From NCBI RefSeq assembly GCF_021130785.1, contig NC_060214.1, positions 4,181,001 to 4,245,000 of the forward strand: 64,000 nt of DNA, read 5' to 3'. Of this stretch, positions 34,601 through 49,600 are shown piece by piece. The first letter of the stretch is position 1; every line of letters starts with the position of its first letter. Under the pieces are notes generated by a model. It searched no databases and was not told the origin of the DNA. It saw only the letters and a program-made list of their open reading frames with translations. Source of the stretch: Homalodisca vitripennis (lineage: Eukaryota > Arthropoda > Insecta > Hemiptera > Cicadellidae). Both the position numbers and the translations under genes were made by a program.

Positions 34601-37600
34601 TTAACCTTCTAGTTTGCAAGTGTTGAGTTTATCTCCATTTCACCTTCCAATTAGTGCAGCGTTCAAGTAATTACAGCAAACCTTTTCATTGGCAGGTCTT
34701 GCTTGAAGTACAGTTGGTTCAACTCCGTTGATGCCTTTTATTTTCTGTTTCAAAGAGATTAATAGACTGTCAGTGTTTGTTCATTTCAATAAATGTGGTT
34801 ATTAACTGTTTGCTCGAGTTCGGTAATAAAAGCTCTTCTGGTCAACATCTTACTAGTGTTTGATCGAAAGATAAGCTGAGCATTTATTATACCCAAATTC
34901 AACAATACATAGAACACAGTCAGTTCATCTTTGGTAATGTTGTTGTCACAAATTTCAAAAAAGTTTAATTCAATTTGTTTTTTGTTAAAAAATATAATCA
35001 AACACTGCTAGTTTTGAGTAATGATCGGTCCTAGAGCTAGATTGAATCTTATAGGAGCAGCGAAATGAGCAATCTCACGGCTGAACAAATATGAACATCC
35101 TTGGTACAAACGTATTTTGGAATTTTGAATATTTTGTAAGTTGTGTAAAAATTTTACATAAGAAACTAATTATAATATACATAGCTCTACATAAAATTTA
35201 ACAGGTTGTATATTTTTAGCATACAGTATAATAAAAATTAAATAACAAGAAATAAAAACAAGTTTCATAATTTGAAGAGAAATAACAAGATAACTATAAA
35301 TAAACGTAATTAAAATGTTAAACTTGTTACTTAATTTAATTTCAAACTTTTACATTTAAAATTAATCTATAAGTTAAAATTACCCATCTTTTCATCTAAA
35401 AGATAGTCAACACAATGTTCTGTAATATACTTTGTAATATTAAAATATTAAAACACACTCCAATGTAAAAAGTACTGTTTTACAAAAAAGAAGATTTAAA
35501 ACAACAAATATCAAACACCAAACAATCTAGAAAGAGTAATATTTTGAAAACTTAAAAATTTTGAAAGATCACAAAAAGGATTTTTTAGCAACCAGTTATA
35601 CAGTTTAGTTGTATAAAGTTTTGTTGGATACTTCTGAATTACAATTTTTAATTTTTGTAAATGTTTTGAGAAGTTAACACATGACTGTGTTGTGTTTTGC
35701 TAACCCTACAATGCTCTATTGCAGTATTATTTCTATTTCTAGTATTATAGCCATGTACTGCTAAAAATGCGAGATGGAAGATTTTTCAGGATGTACGATG
35801 TTGAATCAAAAACATATAAATTAATGACAGTTTGTAACTGTAGTTTAATAAAAAGTGGTTTTCAATGATCTATTGTCTGTGCTCCCATTATTACCCTGAT
35901 GGCCTTCTTTTGTAGAATAAGGATGTTATTAATTTTAGTGCAACTGCCCCATATGACTAGACCATACCTGATTATAGATTGAAAAAAGGCATGGTATGCT
36001 GATTTTACAGAGTTACCTATAAAAGCAAAAGAAAAATATCGTACCCGCTAAAAACAAACTAACTTACATTTCGGACTGGAACGTTAGCAATGAGATCAAT
36101 GTGGTCGGCTAACTCCTTCAGGTATCCAAACTTCTGGGGCTGCAGCTCACTCGTTTTGTAGAAATGTTCCATGGCAGTTGTGAGGCTGGTGGAAGCTCCT
36201 AGTGTAATGGTACCTCCTGAATTCTCAATTGAGTGTAACTCTGTCACGCCATTCAAGTTGATGTAATGTTTTATTTTTGAGGTGACGCGATACACACCTG
36301 AAACAAGTTTCTGTTTTAGTCTAGTAATTCTTAGCATAGCTCTGACATCAGCATAACTTTCCATTATGTGATGGACATTGTGATCAAATATATAAAATAA
36401 AAACCACGAGTAAAATATGATTTCTTGTTGCGCTTAGTCCCACAAGCGACTTTGCGCTCAAGTCCGAAGTAGTAGTTTTTTCGGATTGGTAAGGTTAGTG
36501 ATAGGGGCTGCCTCCTGTTGAATATTAACCTGTTGAGGAGAAGCTGAAAGTTGTTCCAAAAGAGTACAGACGGTTATAGCCGTTTGATCCCAAAAGAGTA
36601 TTGACGGTTATGACCATCCATGACGGGGTTGCTAAAACAATCAATATTGCAACTGTTTATGCACTCTAGTGGCGTTCTTACATACTATTTCGACTGTGAA
36701 ATGTTCAAAGTAATTATTGCTGTACGGTGCTGGCTCCTAGTGGCGGAATACATAATCACAGATTTGCCGCCAAATGTTCTGTCATTTTTCTCGCACCACG
36801 TCCATTTATAGGCTATACATGGAATCAAAAAACCCAAATGCTAAGGTTCACATCATGGACTTCCGAATTAACGTTATCAGACAGATACTGGAAGCACATG
36901 TTGCACCAAGAGAAGAGGCCGCAGCTGAGATGCGTCCGTTGGGCAGAGCCCAGCAGCCGCTACGCTTGTCAGGTCGCCATTTCCCCCGCCCACTACCAGT
37001 AAGGGAAAATGGCCGAAGGAAGCTAAAACGCTGCTTTGTGTGTTCAAATACAACACGGGGTGAGCGTAAAAGGAAAGAAACTGCTTATGAGTGCACAAAA
37101 TGTGAAGTAGCACTTTGTGTGTACCCGTGTTTTGAAGACTATCATACGTTTGTAAAATTCTTAAAAAAAAAAAAATGTATGAATTTATTAAGTTGTAGAT
37201 CCAAAAAAATGCATTATTATGATATTTTGTAAGGTTTCAATACATTTTGAATGAAAACAAAAAAAATTTTTTCTTTACTCCCTGGAGTTCAAAGGATAAT
37301 TTTGCTTACTCTAGTATACACTAGGTAGGATGACGGTTATAGCCGTCAGAGTACTCCCCAACAGGTTAAATGTGGAGAGGTAAAAAAAAAACACATTTTA
37401 ATATACATTTAACTATATGGTAATATTTATATGTGTACAGATAAAAAACTCAAACAGATTTTAGTGGTACTCAGTAAGGCCACTCTTTATGGCTTTGCAG
37501 GTGTGAACTCAAAATTTAGCATATTGCACACCTTTCTTGCATGAGGATAACTAGAATTTGGGGTCAGAACCATCACATGAGTTTGTTAAGCATGAACGCA

Positions 37601-40600
37601 ACGTTTGGTGTGCTTTCATGGACGGTAGATGTTTGGAGCCATTTATCTTTGCTGAGATTTCTGTAACCGGTACAATTTATTGTGATGTGCTTGAACTTTT
37701 TGCATTTCCCCAAATCGATGAAATTGAAACTATGCAAGGCCTAAATTACTACCAGCAGGATGGAGTTCCACCACATTTCCAGCAATATTCACACAAGTTC
37801 AGCATATTCTGGATGACAAGTTTCAAGACTGATGTATTGGGAGGGAAGCATTGACACAATGGTCACCAAGGGGTCCAGACTTGACTCCAATGAATTTTTT
37901 CTGGTTCTATGTTAAGAAAATTGTGTATTCAGAGAAGATAAGAAACATGAACCACCTAAGAGAGTGGATAAGGGATGCTAATGCAAGCTTTACTCAAGAA
38001 ATGCTGAGAAATGTTTGGTGGAAGATTGAATTTCGATTTGATACCTGTAGAGCAATAAACAGTGGCCTTATCGAGACTTATTGAATACCACTAAAACTGT
38101 TTGAGTTTTTTTATCTGTACATTTATAAATGTTACCATATAGTTAAAACTTTGTGAATAAAAATTGATGTTAATATGTGTAATTTATTTTTGGGCCTCCG
38201 TCTATTTATCATCATGCATCACCACAAGTCTACTGCATCTATTCGCGGACAACAGCTGATACGCAGTACGCAAATTACTGATTACTAAAAGGTACTTTAC
38301 TTACGAAGAAAACACAAAAATGGATAACCAAATTAAAGAGTTATCATACTTTTGTAAATAATATTTAGCTTGCAATTCCAAATTCTTATCCTATCTATAC
38401 TTGCGCATTGCCTGTGTCTGCTCTGTCTATGAAAAGACGTCCACGGTAGACTTAGTGGTAAATAAACAAACGTATGTTAGCTTAATTTATCTCATAATTT
38501 TTGTAGTTGTATAAATATGACCTCTAAAAAATATATGTATGTTTTTATATCCTAAAATATTTTCTCATAAGGTTTAAGTGTTTCAGCTGGACACACCGAC
38601 CTGATTTGCTCCAGTGGTGACAAAATTGAGAATTTAGACTCTAGACTGCAATTTTGGATTCAGAATTAAACTATTTTAGTATCGGCCCTTCAATAATTTT
38701 ATTACTGCTATTATACTTGCGGTAATAGCATATGAACAGGAGACAGAAAGGAATCAAAGGCTATAGAACTCAGCTATATGATTTGTTTTCAACCCTAAAC
38801 AGCATGATTATGTGCCTACGCAAAAACCTGCCACTTACAGAGACCTTATGTAGGATGATGTGTGAATGACATACAAGATTTTGATCTGCAGGGAGCTATA
38901 ATTAATTGAGGAACTACAGTATTTGTATTGCTCAGAGTGACATCAACAGAACTGAAGGCTTTGATTTCTATTGGTAGCTCCATCTAACTGAGTATAATAT
39001 TAAAAAAAAAATAATACTACTGATTTATACCATGAGCAGTGTTGCCTCCCACGAACATGTAGTTGGTATCAGAGCAATTCTGCAGGATTGCAAAGATCTC
39101 CTTCTTCTCTCCAGGGTGGTACCAGCAACTGCCGTCCTGCAAGGGGATAAACCTCGGCCCCTTTCTTCCCACATCGGCCGCTTCCTCTTTTCCATCACAG
39201 TTCTCCGTGTTGCATGCCCCATTCCTCACACACAGCTTCTTCTTCACAGGGCAGATCGTAATCAAATCCTGGAAAATTCCTCCGTACACTTAGTCCCACT
39301 CGAAAACCTTCAGTTTCTCAATATTGTTTCCAGTCAAGGAATCTCTAAAACTCTCACAGACAACTCTGTCACCTACAGGATGTTATATTGTAAGTTATTA
39401 CCTCTATATCTGCACATTTGTCAAGTAAACTCTTAGGAGCATCTTTGGCGAATGACTTGAAGGAGTCGAGGATGGGCCTGTATCCTGTGCAGCGACAAAG
39501 GTTGCCCCCAAAAGAGTTCTCAATCTCCTCCATTGTGAGTTCGGGTTTACTCTTCAGTAAACTAAACGAAATTTATTGAATTCATTAGTAAATGCCAAAC
39601 ATAAATATTATTCTATACTAAGAACTTATCTTCCAACTTATGGATATTAAAGATGGCTTCAATAAATATTTGGAACAGAATACACTGAGTAAACACTATA
39701 AGCAATGGTGTTCACAAAGCTCAATTACCCTTTGATGATCTCAATTTTTTCAAGTTTATTTTAGGATGTGCTAAAAATAGCGCACAAAAACAACACACTA
39801 CATAATAATAATAATTCGTGTAAGACCGAATCTGTAGTAAACTGTGCATTCATAAAAAGTTCAGTTGTGATTCTCCAAGTGATAATAACATCCATAGTTT
39901 GAAGATACTGGCTGCCAGTTTGAAGGATCAACGGTTATTGAAGAGAGTGTTGAGCGAGTGAGAGAGACTTCAACAGAAATCAGTTCAAAAGGCTAGTCGT
40001 GAATTAGCAATTCCAGTGATGTTTGGAAAGTGTTATGGAAATGCTTACCACTATGTCCTTATAATGTTGTTACAGGCATTAATGGCTGGAGACTGTAGCT
40101 TATGTGCCTATTTTCCAAACAAAATGTTGTTGCACAACAATGAATATCATCTGGATCATGTTGTTTTCAGTGATGAATCAACATTTCACCTCAGTGGACA
40201 TGTGAACACTCACAATGTATGTATCTGAGGCTCAGAAAAACGTTCACGAGAAGGTGCAATTGCAGTGAAACTCTCCTAAATGGAATGTTTTATGTGCCAT
40301 ATCTAGGCGTAAAGTTTATGGACCTTTCTCTTTTGGAGAAGGAACTGTAACTTGTTTTTTATTTTTTTTTCTTGGCTGGTGTATTTCTTATCTTGATGCT
40401 ATAGAACTATGGCTATTTTCTCAATTGGAAGATGAAACACAGAAATTCATTTGGCAGCACGATGGTGAACTGCCTCACTGGCATTAATTCAGTACATGAT
40501 TGGTTGAACGACACTGTACCCGATCCGCTAAATAAAATTGGCCGCAAGGTGACCTAATGACAGAGCGTGTTTCGCATGGCCTCCAAGTTCACCCGACTTG

Positions 40601-43600
40601 CGCTGTGATTTCTATCTCTGGGGATTCATCAAGGATTGTGTGTATGTGCCTCCGCTACCAGCTGACCTACCCGACTTAAGGAACAAGATTGAAGCAGCAG
40701 TTGCAACAATCACTCCAGACACATTGATCAAAGTTTGGGAAGAACTAGGATATTGACGTGATGTGCACCGTGTGACGAATGGAGCTCGCATTGAATACTT
40801 GTAAGCTTATAGTTATAACTATTTGAGTTACTCTTTAATTTCATGTAATAATTATAATTTTAAGTTTTATCTAATAAATATTACAAAACGTTTAAAACTC
40901 CGATATTCATTTATAAACACCCTGTATTATCCAACTGTAATAAAAGGTGAAAGGTTACAGAGAGTAAGAATCAAATTTTTCATTCAAATTAAGTTTTTTT
41001 AAATATGTATTGAATCTTTTGTTAATTCTGGTGGACGAAAGTAGCTTATTAGATGTTACTACTGCAATCAGTGGTAGCTATTGCAGTAGCTAATATACTA
41101 TTGTCTACAGCTATCACTGTTGACTATAAATTGATAAGATTTATTTTAATTGATTATTTCTGTTTAATATCTCATGACTTGGAGATGGTTCTCTACAGCA
41201 AGGTTGAAGTGTCGCAATAATATTTTTCAGCAATGTTTCGTAGCTTCGCAAAATTTATAAGATGGGAATGGAATAGCTTCTAACCTAAGAAGGATAAGAA
41301 TTAGAGTTATTCCTGGATTAACTTCAGTTATCATTACTTTAATTAGTTTTTACTTATCTCTTTAGAAACAGAAAACTTCATACATACATTTCCACAAACT
41401 TTCTTAGAAACATGATAAACATAATTTTTAACACCTAAATTATATATTTCTGAAAATGGCATAAAAACTGTAAGTAAAACTTGTGTATGCTTTGATTTTT
41501 TATACTCAGGATGTAATATTTCAAGAGCTAAGGGCCAATTTACACTTTATAAGTAAAATACGTGGTTTTTCTTGTTATTAATAAAAAAACATCACTCAAC
41601 GATCTCGCTCATTTTGGTGGATGTCAAAAAATAAATAAAAAACAGCGATTTTCTTCTTAGTCTATAATTTCTTAGTTTGACGCACCTAAACCACATAATA
41701 ATAGTAAGGCACATAATAATTTAAATGAACAATACAAAAAAATTCATAAATAAATTTGCAATCATACAAATTTTAAATTGTAAGATGTTTTATTTGCTTA
41801 GAAATATTACATTTTGCAATGTAACGTTATATGGCATATTCTTGCCTTGAGAATATTCTCTAAAATATGGCCAAAAATGGTCTAACCTGTACATATTCAT
41901 GACCATCCCTACGCTGCAGTAACCACACTGTGTGCCGTTCCCCTTGGCCAGACGGGCCTGGACGTCATGGTAGCCAGTTGTGCGGTTGCCCACACCTTCC
42001 ACAGTGATGATCTCCCAATCGGCACAAGCAAACACTGGGAGCAGGCACTGGAACATAACAGAGCGCTCTTTTTTGTTTCACTTGAGGATTTCGCCCTAAG
42101 AAAAAAAATTACGAAAGATACTTTCTTTACTACCACTATTAAATTTGCTTTGAAATAGCAATTTCTAACTTAGACAGTTTTGTTGTTTCCGATATTTGAA
42201 ATTGTCATTTTATGATTAAAAAAACTTAAGACTAATTCTTGTGAAGTGAATGCAATGTATGTAAAGCAGACTTTTCCTGGCAGGATTAATTGTTGAAAAA
42301 AAGTTGTAAAATAAATTATGTAAGGGGTACTTTTCTTTCAATTCTTATACCAAGAATCTAAGAGTAAAACACTCAACATATCTCTACTAAAATACTGTCC
42401 CTAAATATTTGGTTCAACTTTATGAAAAATTATAAACATTACTATATTAAACTTTATTATTAATTGGAAATTATTAGTTTAAAAGTAATGGATAGGAGTC
42501 ATTGTTAACTAAGACAAAAATAAATAAAACAACATTTTGGGGATTAACATCTGCTCCCTGCATCGAGTGACAAGACATAAATCATAAGGTTGGACATACA
42601 GAAAGGTTAGTAAATCACATTTAGCAAAAAAAAAAAAAAAAAACTGAGATATGCACGAGAAGTACACAACAGAGATGTGCACGAGAAGTACACATCAGAG
42701 ATGAGCACGAGAAGTAAACAACAGAGATGTGCATGATATGTACACAATAGATGTGCACGAGATGTACTCAAGAGAGATGTTCACGAGAAGAAAACACAGA
42801 GATGTGTTGTTGTCTTCTCAACATGATAAAAGCTATAGCTTTATATCACGGTGGAAATATGATTGGTCATTCCTTTGTGCTTGTTTGTGTTGAGACACTA
42901 AACGAAATAAACTATTGATACGAAAACTTACCATCTCTGATGTGAATGAGTTAAGAAATACGAACATCGTCCTTAAGTTAATGGTTTATCAAACACACAC
43001 AGAATTGTATCTAAATTTCAGTCTAGCTCTTTACGTAGCTCCTCCTTACAAGTTGACACACTTCTTGTTTGTTGTCCCATGTGTGGATTGTAAGTTCTTT
43101 GCTTGTTAGGAAACTAGCAACTAATGTTGAAATTTGGCAAAACAAACGGTAAAGGGTGGTTAGAGGACATCCGAAAACTGGTAGTTGAAGGGTTAAAATG
43201 TAAAACGGCAACAAACTGACAAAATAATAATTCACAATTCGACAAGAGGACTCACAGAATTGACTCCATACTCGAGCTGTTCTCCTGTGGTAGGATGTAC
43301 AGACTTCACTGCTACGATGCAGGCTCCACAGCCTCCTTCCTGGCATGTGTTTTTGGTGCCCTTCAAGTGGGCGTGGGTTCTGATGAACTCGTTCAGGCTG
43401 GTGTTGGCTGGCAGGTTATCCGGCACTGGGATAAAAAAAAATTTCAAAATTCACACAAATTCAAAATCCTCAGAACATCTGACAAAATACATTCACTTAT
43501 TTAAATTCTTATAAAATCTCAGAGTTCAATCAATTTAAAAGCACAGTTTGCTTAAACAATTCAACATATACCCAATTTGAAATGCTGTATTAATGAAAGA

Positions 43601-46600
43601 AACACTGTTTATAGAATGAACACATTCTTATGACAACTTAAACATTGTTGTTTGTGATCATTGAACTACTTTGAAGCAGTGACATAAATAAGACTTGGCT
43701 TTGGGAGAGCCACTGTTGTGGCGCACGGTACGCTTTGAGTACTGGAATTAATTATTGTCTATAAATAAAACACTTTGGTTCAAACTTTGAAACTATTTTA
43801 TGTGATAATGACACACACTACAATGATATTAGGTGGACTGTATTGTGATGCAATACAGCTGGCTCATGCTACACCTATATGTAATGTAGAGGGCAGTTGT
43901 TCTCTACCCTAGTGAGTTCCGAACTGGACTGCCTTGAGGAGAGTGGCTCTGGGCCCTTGTCCTAAGCACAAGGGCCCAGAGCCACTTCCAGCCCTTCACA
44001 ACCCCAAAGAGACCCTACCATAAACAAGGTGAAGGGGTGACATCCCTTGATTTAATACGGCACCAGCCTACTTTCTGTTCTTGTCTGGGGGGTGGAAGCT
44101 CTGTCAACTTTGCTTCCCACTCTCTGAGAACAAACACAACACCTTTAGGTGACCCTTTCATGAACATTAGGGATTTTTTATGGATCTTCATTAGGGATTT
44201 TGCCAGTAATATTCATTAATGCACCAACTCTTCTTTTAACAATAAAATGATGACTGACACGAACCTACACTAAGACATATTAAAATTATATTACTATGCA
44301 AAATAAACTAACTATACTTAATTAACAAATGAAATTTTAAAAAAAAGTGTCATTCCCCAAAATAATGCTTGTTTGTATGCAGATAACGCAAACAAAAAAA
44401 TATCAGGCGATTCCAAGGAAGAAATTGAATTATTAGGAATGGTCAAGTTATACAATACCGAAAAAATTTTTAATTCTTATAACCTCATATTAAATGCTTC
44501 AAAAACCAATTTTATATAATCGCAATTAGGTAATCATGAACCACTGTTATACCCTAATATAATTATAGACACTGAATTACTTGATGAAGTAATAGAAACA
44601 AAAGAGCTAACAGACAAAAATTTACTTTCATATAGATAAATTATTATTTAAAATAAATTAAGGTCTATATGCTTTAAAAATGACTTTCTTGTGTGTTTAA
44701 ATCACAATGAAGCAAATTTATTTTGTCCTCGTACATTTAAATATATTACATAGTATCTCCTATATGGATCTAACATCTATTTTGAATAAAAATAAAAATT
44801 TTATTACATAAAACAAGCTATTAGAATAGTTCTTGGCTTACGTTGTAGGGATTATGTAAGAAAAATATTTATAGATTTTCAGTATTATGACTGTATATGG
44901 TCCTTATGTATTTCAAACTATAATATACTGGGTGCTTCAAAAAAAATGTATACACACTTTGAACTTCCATAGAAAATTTATTTACTGTTCTACAAAGTAA
45001 AATTTCTGGAAATTAGAAAGCTTAAAGTCCAATGTAAATGAAACGCAAATAACAAAGGTTAATACTGTTCAAATTGGTGACCTGCAGCATCAACACAATT
45101 CCGAGTGCGAATCACCACTGATTCTGTACATCGTATCAAAACGTCCAATGAGATTTCTCTACACACAGCTTGAATCTCATTCCAACGAATGTCTAGGTTA
45201 CGTGGTTTACGTTTGTACACCTCATCTTTTACTGTGCCCCATAAGAAGAAATCCAGTGGTGTAAGGTCTGGAGAGCGTGCTGGAAACTCGATTGGCCCTC
45301 CTGCGTCCTATCCACTGGCCCGGCAAATTTTGATCCAGGTAAGCTCGTACGTCCCTGTGATAGTGCGGCGGGGCACCATCTAGTTGAAAATAAAAATTAT
45401 CATTACCGTATAATGCACGAATTGCAGGAAATATGGAATCAGCAAGCATTGTTAGGTAATTAATACCAGTTACAGTACCTTCGAATCGAAAAGGTCCAAT
45501 GAGTCCCCTTGAAGACAAACCGCACCACACATTTACACCACGCAAATTTACAGCTTTTTCAATTGTAATGTGAGGATTGTCTTCAGCCCAGTAAACACAA
45601 TTGTGCCTATTGACAGTTCCATTAAGTTTGAATTGGGCTTCATCCGACCAAATGATGCTACCCATAAATTCCGGTTCACGTATCACCATCTCCTGAACCC
45701 ATTCACAAAATTGCAACCGTCGATCTGGATCGTCGTCACTTAGCTGTTGTAACCAGCCTTGGAATGTAAAAACACGATACTTGCCTCTCTTCAGAATGCG
45801 TAACACGCTGTTAGCACTTGCATCACTTTCACATGCCCCTTGCCTTGAAGATTTGTTAGGAGAGCGTTGAAACAGTTCCAAGACTGCTGTTGAAGACTCA
45901 TCAATTGTAGCTGTTCGAGGTCGACCTGAATGACCTTTTATGCATATCACACACTGTTCCATGAACTTTGAATTTGTCTTGTATGCGTTTAATTGTTAAT
46001 CTTGAAGGTGATTCTGTATCATAATCCCTTCTCCACTGTCTTTGAACTTCATTTACATTCTCAAACTTCCAGTACCAACTTAATAACCTGCTTACGTTCT
46101 TCAAAACTCAAACGTACATCCGCCATGTTGATATTACAAATTCCAACTAACAATATAACAGATTATGCTGCCACCTGTCGAAAAAATATAACATTAGCCT
46201 TGTAGAGCGGGGAAAAACTACGATAGTTCAAAGTGTGTATACATTTTTTTGAAGCACCCAGTATATATTAAATAACACCAGCCTGGTACCTTAGTAGAAA
46301 ATGAACACTGAGGTAAATGAACAATGTCATAATACAAGAGTCAAAAAAGAGGTACAAACTGGGCATCACAACTTATTAATTTTTTGAAAAGGCAAGTTAC
46401 ATTGGCCTGAAGTTCTATAGACTGCTAACCACCTCGGTAAAACCTATAGGGTCAATTAAACAAATTCAAAAGTTATTTAAACAATTTACTGATCAGTTTA
46501 GAAAACTTACTCAATGATAGAATTTGAGGAGGAATTTTCTACTAGGTAATATATTTGAGCAATAGCTATGTATAAGTGTTTGTGTGGTATATTTTTTGTA

Positions 46601-49600
46601 TTACATTACACTGTTAATTATTTTATGTTATTTTTGTGTGTTACAATGTTTTTGTCTTAGTTGGATTGTACAACCTAGTGATAGCATTCTTATTCATTGT
46701 TTATTGTGCAAAATGATGAATAAAGAGATTCTGCTGATCCCAATATTTTGCTGATCTATTTTGATAAATAAACTTATTAGACTTCATTAATTGCAACAAG
46801 TTTAACTACAATATTTCACAACATTGTTATTATTCCTCAATTGTTTGGTCAATACATAGTTCAAACAAAGGATGTAAAGGAAATATTATTCCATAATGAA
46901 CACAAGATAATGAATATTGCAAGCACTGAAAGGGTTAAAAATGGAAATTACAAGTCAAAAGACTGTACTAATTTTATTCAAAACAAAGATAACACTTTTT
47001 TAACTAGATTTCTTAAATTGTTTAAACAGATTGCAGAAGTACTGATATGTGGGGTTGTGTAAATTGTTTAGATAAACGTTAATCAGTTGGAGTGTGTCAC
47101 TTCTACAACATTTATAGCTTGTGATTTCAACAACTACAAGTCAACTATTATCTCTGAACAAAAAAAAAACCTCTGTATTCAAGATAGAGCTCTTGTAATA
47201 TTTTTAACTGAAGTATTATTGGGCTTGATTTTGTAATAGTTTTTAAGCTAGTAGACATGCAATGGAGAATGGTCTACAAGAGTTTTTAACCGTAAGCTTA
47301 GCTCAAGATGTACATCATTATAAAGGGATTGTTAAACAGAGATGAATGCTAGAGTGAAAAAACTGGTATCAGTTATTATAATCAAAAATTCTTATTTTTA
47401 GGTTGGGCTCTGAACTTCACTTGATGTACATCTTTAAAACATTATTAACATTATACTTTAAAACAATGTATGTCTTGAGCTATGTTTGCATTACATTTTT
47501 GCTGAACTGAACTCCTTCTAGACCATCCTTCATTGGATGTGAAAAGTCACTAATTACCTTAAAAACTATTTCATAAGTCCAGTATTAATTTACTAAGTTT
47601 AACTTTTACAACTTGAGCCGAGACATTAATATTAAACCAGAACAGGACCTACATTGTAAATGTTTTAAACTTTAAACCAGCGTAATTTTTTAAAGAGTGA
47701 ACCCTTTGAAGTCGGATTTATGGCATTGTACTCTACTAATAAAGACCTTTAATTTGATATACTACTCGACCTATGCTCTCATTTAAGATTTCCTTCTGAC
47801 TCCTTGCGGGCCATCCCCCTAACATGACAAAAATATGGTAGTTACTTCAAAAAGTAGATTTATAGGTTCAGTAATGATGTACCAAGTTTTATTGCTTTGC
47901 CTGTAATCGTTCGGGAATGATCAAGCCCGTGCGGGAGTTTTCTTACACCCTGTATATGATGTGTGTTAAATTAAAATTAAAATGTTCTCCCAGTTTTAAA
48001 TTCTACATTTTATTATGAAACATTACTCTGTATTCAATAATACAGTTTTTATTTTATAACAATAATAAAACACATTGTAAAATACATTTCAAATAAAACT
48101 CAAGGTTCACATGTACAATTTCTTTCTGAAATCCTCGCCTGTGGCTCTGTATTGATTACGTGTTAATTAACAAGCACTATGGCGTCTGCTACGTTAAACA
48201 CTATTTTATTCTTGAAAAAGGTTTAGTGCATTAACTATTAACAAAAAGTATTTATAAAGTAAGAAGTAAATGTTGTGTAATTGTCAAAAATAACAATTAC
48301 TTGGAAACCACATACAATCAGATTACTACATAGAGTTCTCACATTAGAAATTACCACCCAGACCACCTCTCAACATTTTATATTCCATTTACGGGACATC
48401 ATGTACAACGGTTACAGCACATATATTCCTAGTAGTAAGTCTGATAAAGAGGCAATTATGTCTATTCTCAAATAAGCTAGGAATATACCACACTGTGGGT
48501 TGCATAACATGCTTCACCAAGGTCGCATGCAAAATTAATTTCACTCTTGAAATGTCCCACGGTCAGATAGACAGACATACATACATGAAACTGAAAAGAA
48601 ATTTTAACACTCCCCGGCAGACTAAAAAGGAAATGATGTCAGTATACCCTGTGAGGCTTTAATAACCCTCAGCTAAATCCATGGTTGGACATGAACAATC
48701 ACAAAATTGTTCTTGTCTATAAAGAAATTATGTTTCATACAAAATTTAAAATCTACAGATGGAAACCTTTCTTGAGATATCTTGCCACATGATATATATA
48801 CATTCAAATTTTTGTTCATTAAGTCAGGTTTCATAGCAGTGTTTAAATAATAAAAGTACCGGTGAGGTAGTCAGGGTACCATAACGCATGCGTATACTGA
48901 AGTGTGATCTTGTAACAAACCTTTTACATTCACTTTCACTCTATTTTTTTCTTTCTGCTCTAAAAATAATGTACAATTGTTTATAAGTCGCATTAAAATC
49001 TCATATGGTTCAACAAATCTCATATGGTTTACAAATGTATTCTGCAATTTTCTCGTTGCCATCACGGTTACCCACAAGACCAATTACATCAGAGTGACAT
49101 GCATCATCATCAAACTCAGTGCTACTAATATAGAAATGAAGCTTCATGGAAATTTTCAAGTCTTTGGGTCAGTTAGTTTTTGAGATATCCTGCACACGGA
49201 CAGAAATTAAATTTTTCCCGGCCCCACGAGTGATAAGCTTTGCTAACGCTCAGCCAAAGGGTCACCCAGTAACAAAGCCTAGTCAGTTGTGTCAGAAATA
49301 ATGTATAGTACTACTTATACATAACATTACGATTCCATGGTGTTTTATCACTTGCTACAGGACCTTGTCATATCAAAATTGAGCCAGAGTCCTTATTCTT
49401 ATTAAATTTAAATTTTACATCTAACTTTCTTACAGTAGGATTTCCCAACTTTCCAGACCAATTGCTCTTACATTTACAGTGACAATATGCCTATTTATAG
49501 ATTAGCAACATATCAAATTACAGTAGGGATGCATAACCGGAATGGTGTTATCCAAAGTTATGGAAAGCAAAATGTAAGAATTAAATTTTGTGTCATAATT

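Larger units (their letters stand above)
44340..46560 (+). mobile_element. CR1-like LINE fragment, split by a Tc1/mariner element
   Basis: Plus-strand reverse transcriptase remains: [20 protein letters not shown] (44365; YADN in place of YADD), [15 protein letters not shown], then [20 protein letters not shown] (44805) and FIDFQYYDC to 44925. The sequence resumes after the insertion at 46264 with NNTSLVP and HN.RVK.E-like text to about 46560. Numerous stops. The two parts together are one LINE 3' part, and the insertion between them is the younger event. Confidence 0.75.

Noticed and set aside
34258..34780. Mariner-like element starting GGGGCTGATTAAAAAGTTCC
   Set aside because: No second end, no TA duplication and no transposase motif could be read.
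39032..39436. 134-codon plus-strand frame
   Set aside because: Antisense of AO exon 5 and the short intron 4; the exon on the minus strand is well supported.
43191..43197. Right end of a piggyBac element (GGGTTAA)
   Set aside because: No matching left end with TTAA in the preceding 1.3 kb; a seven-base match is expected by chance.
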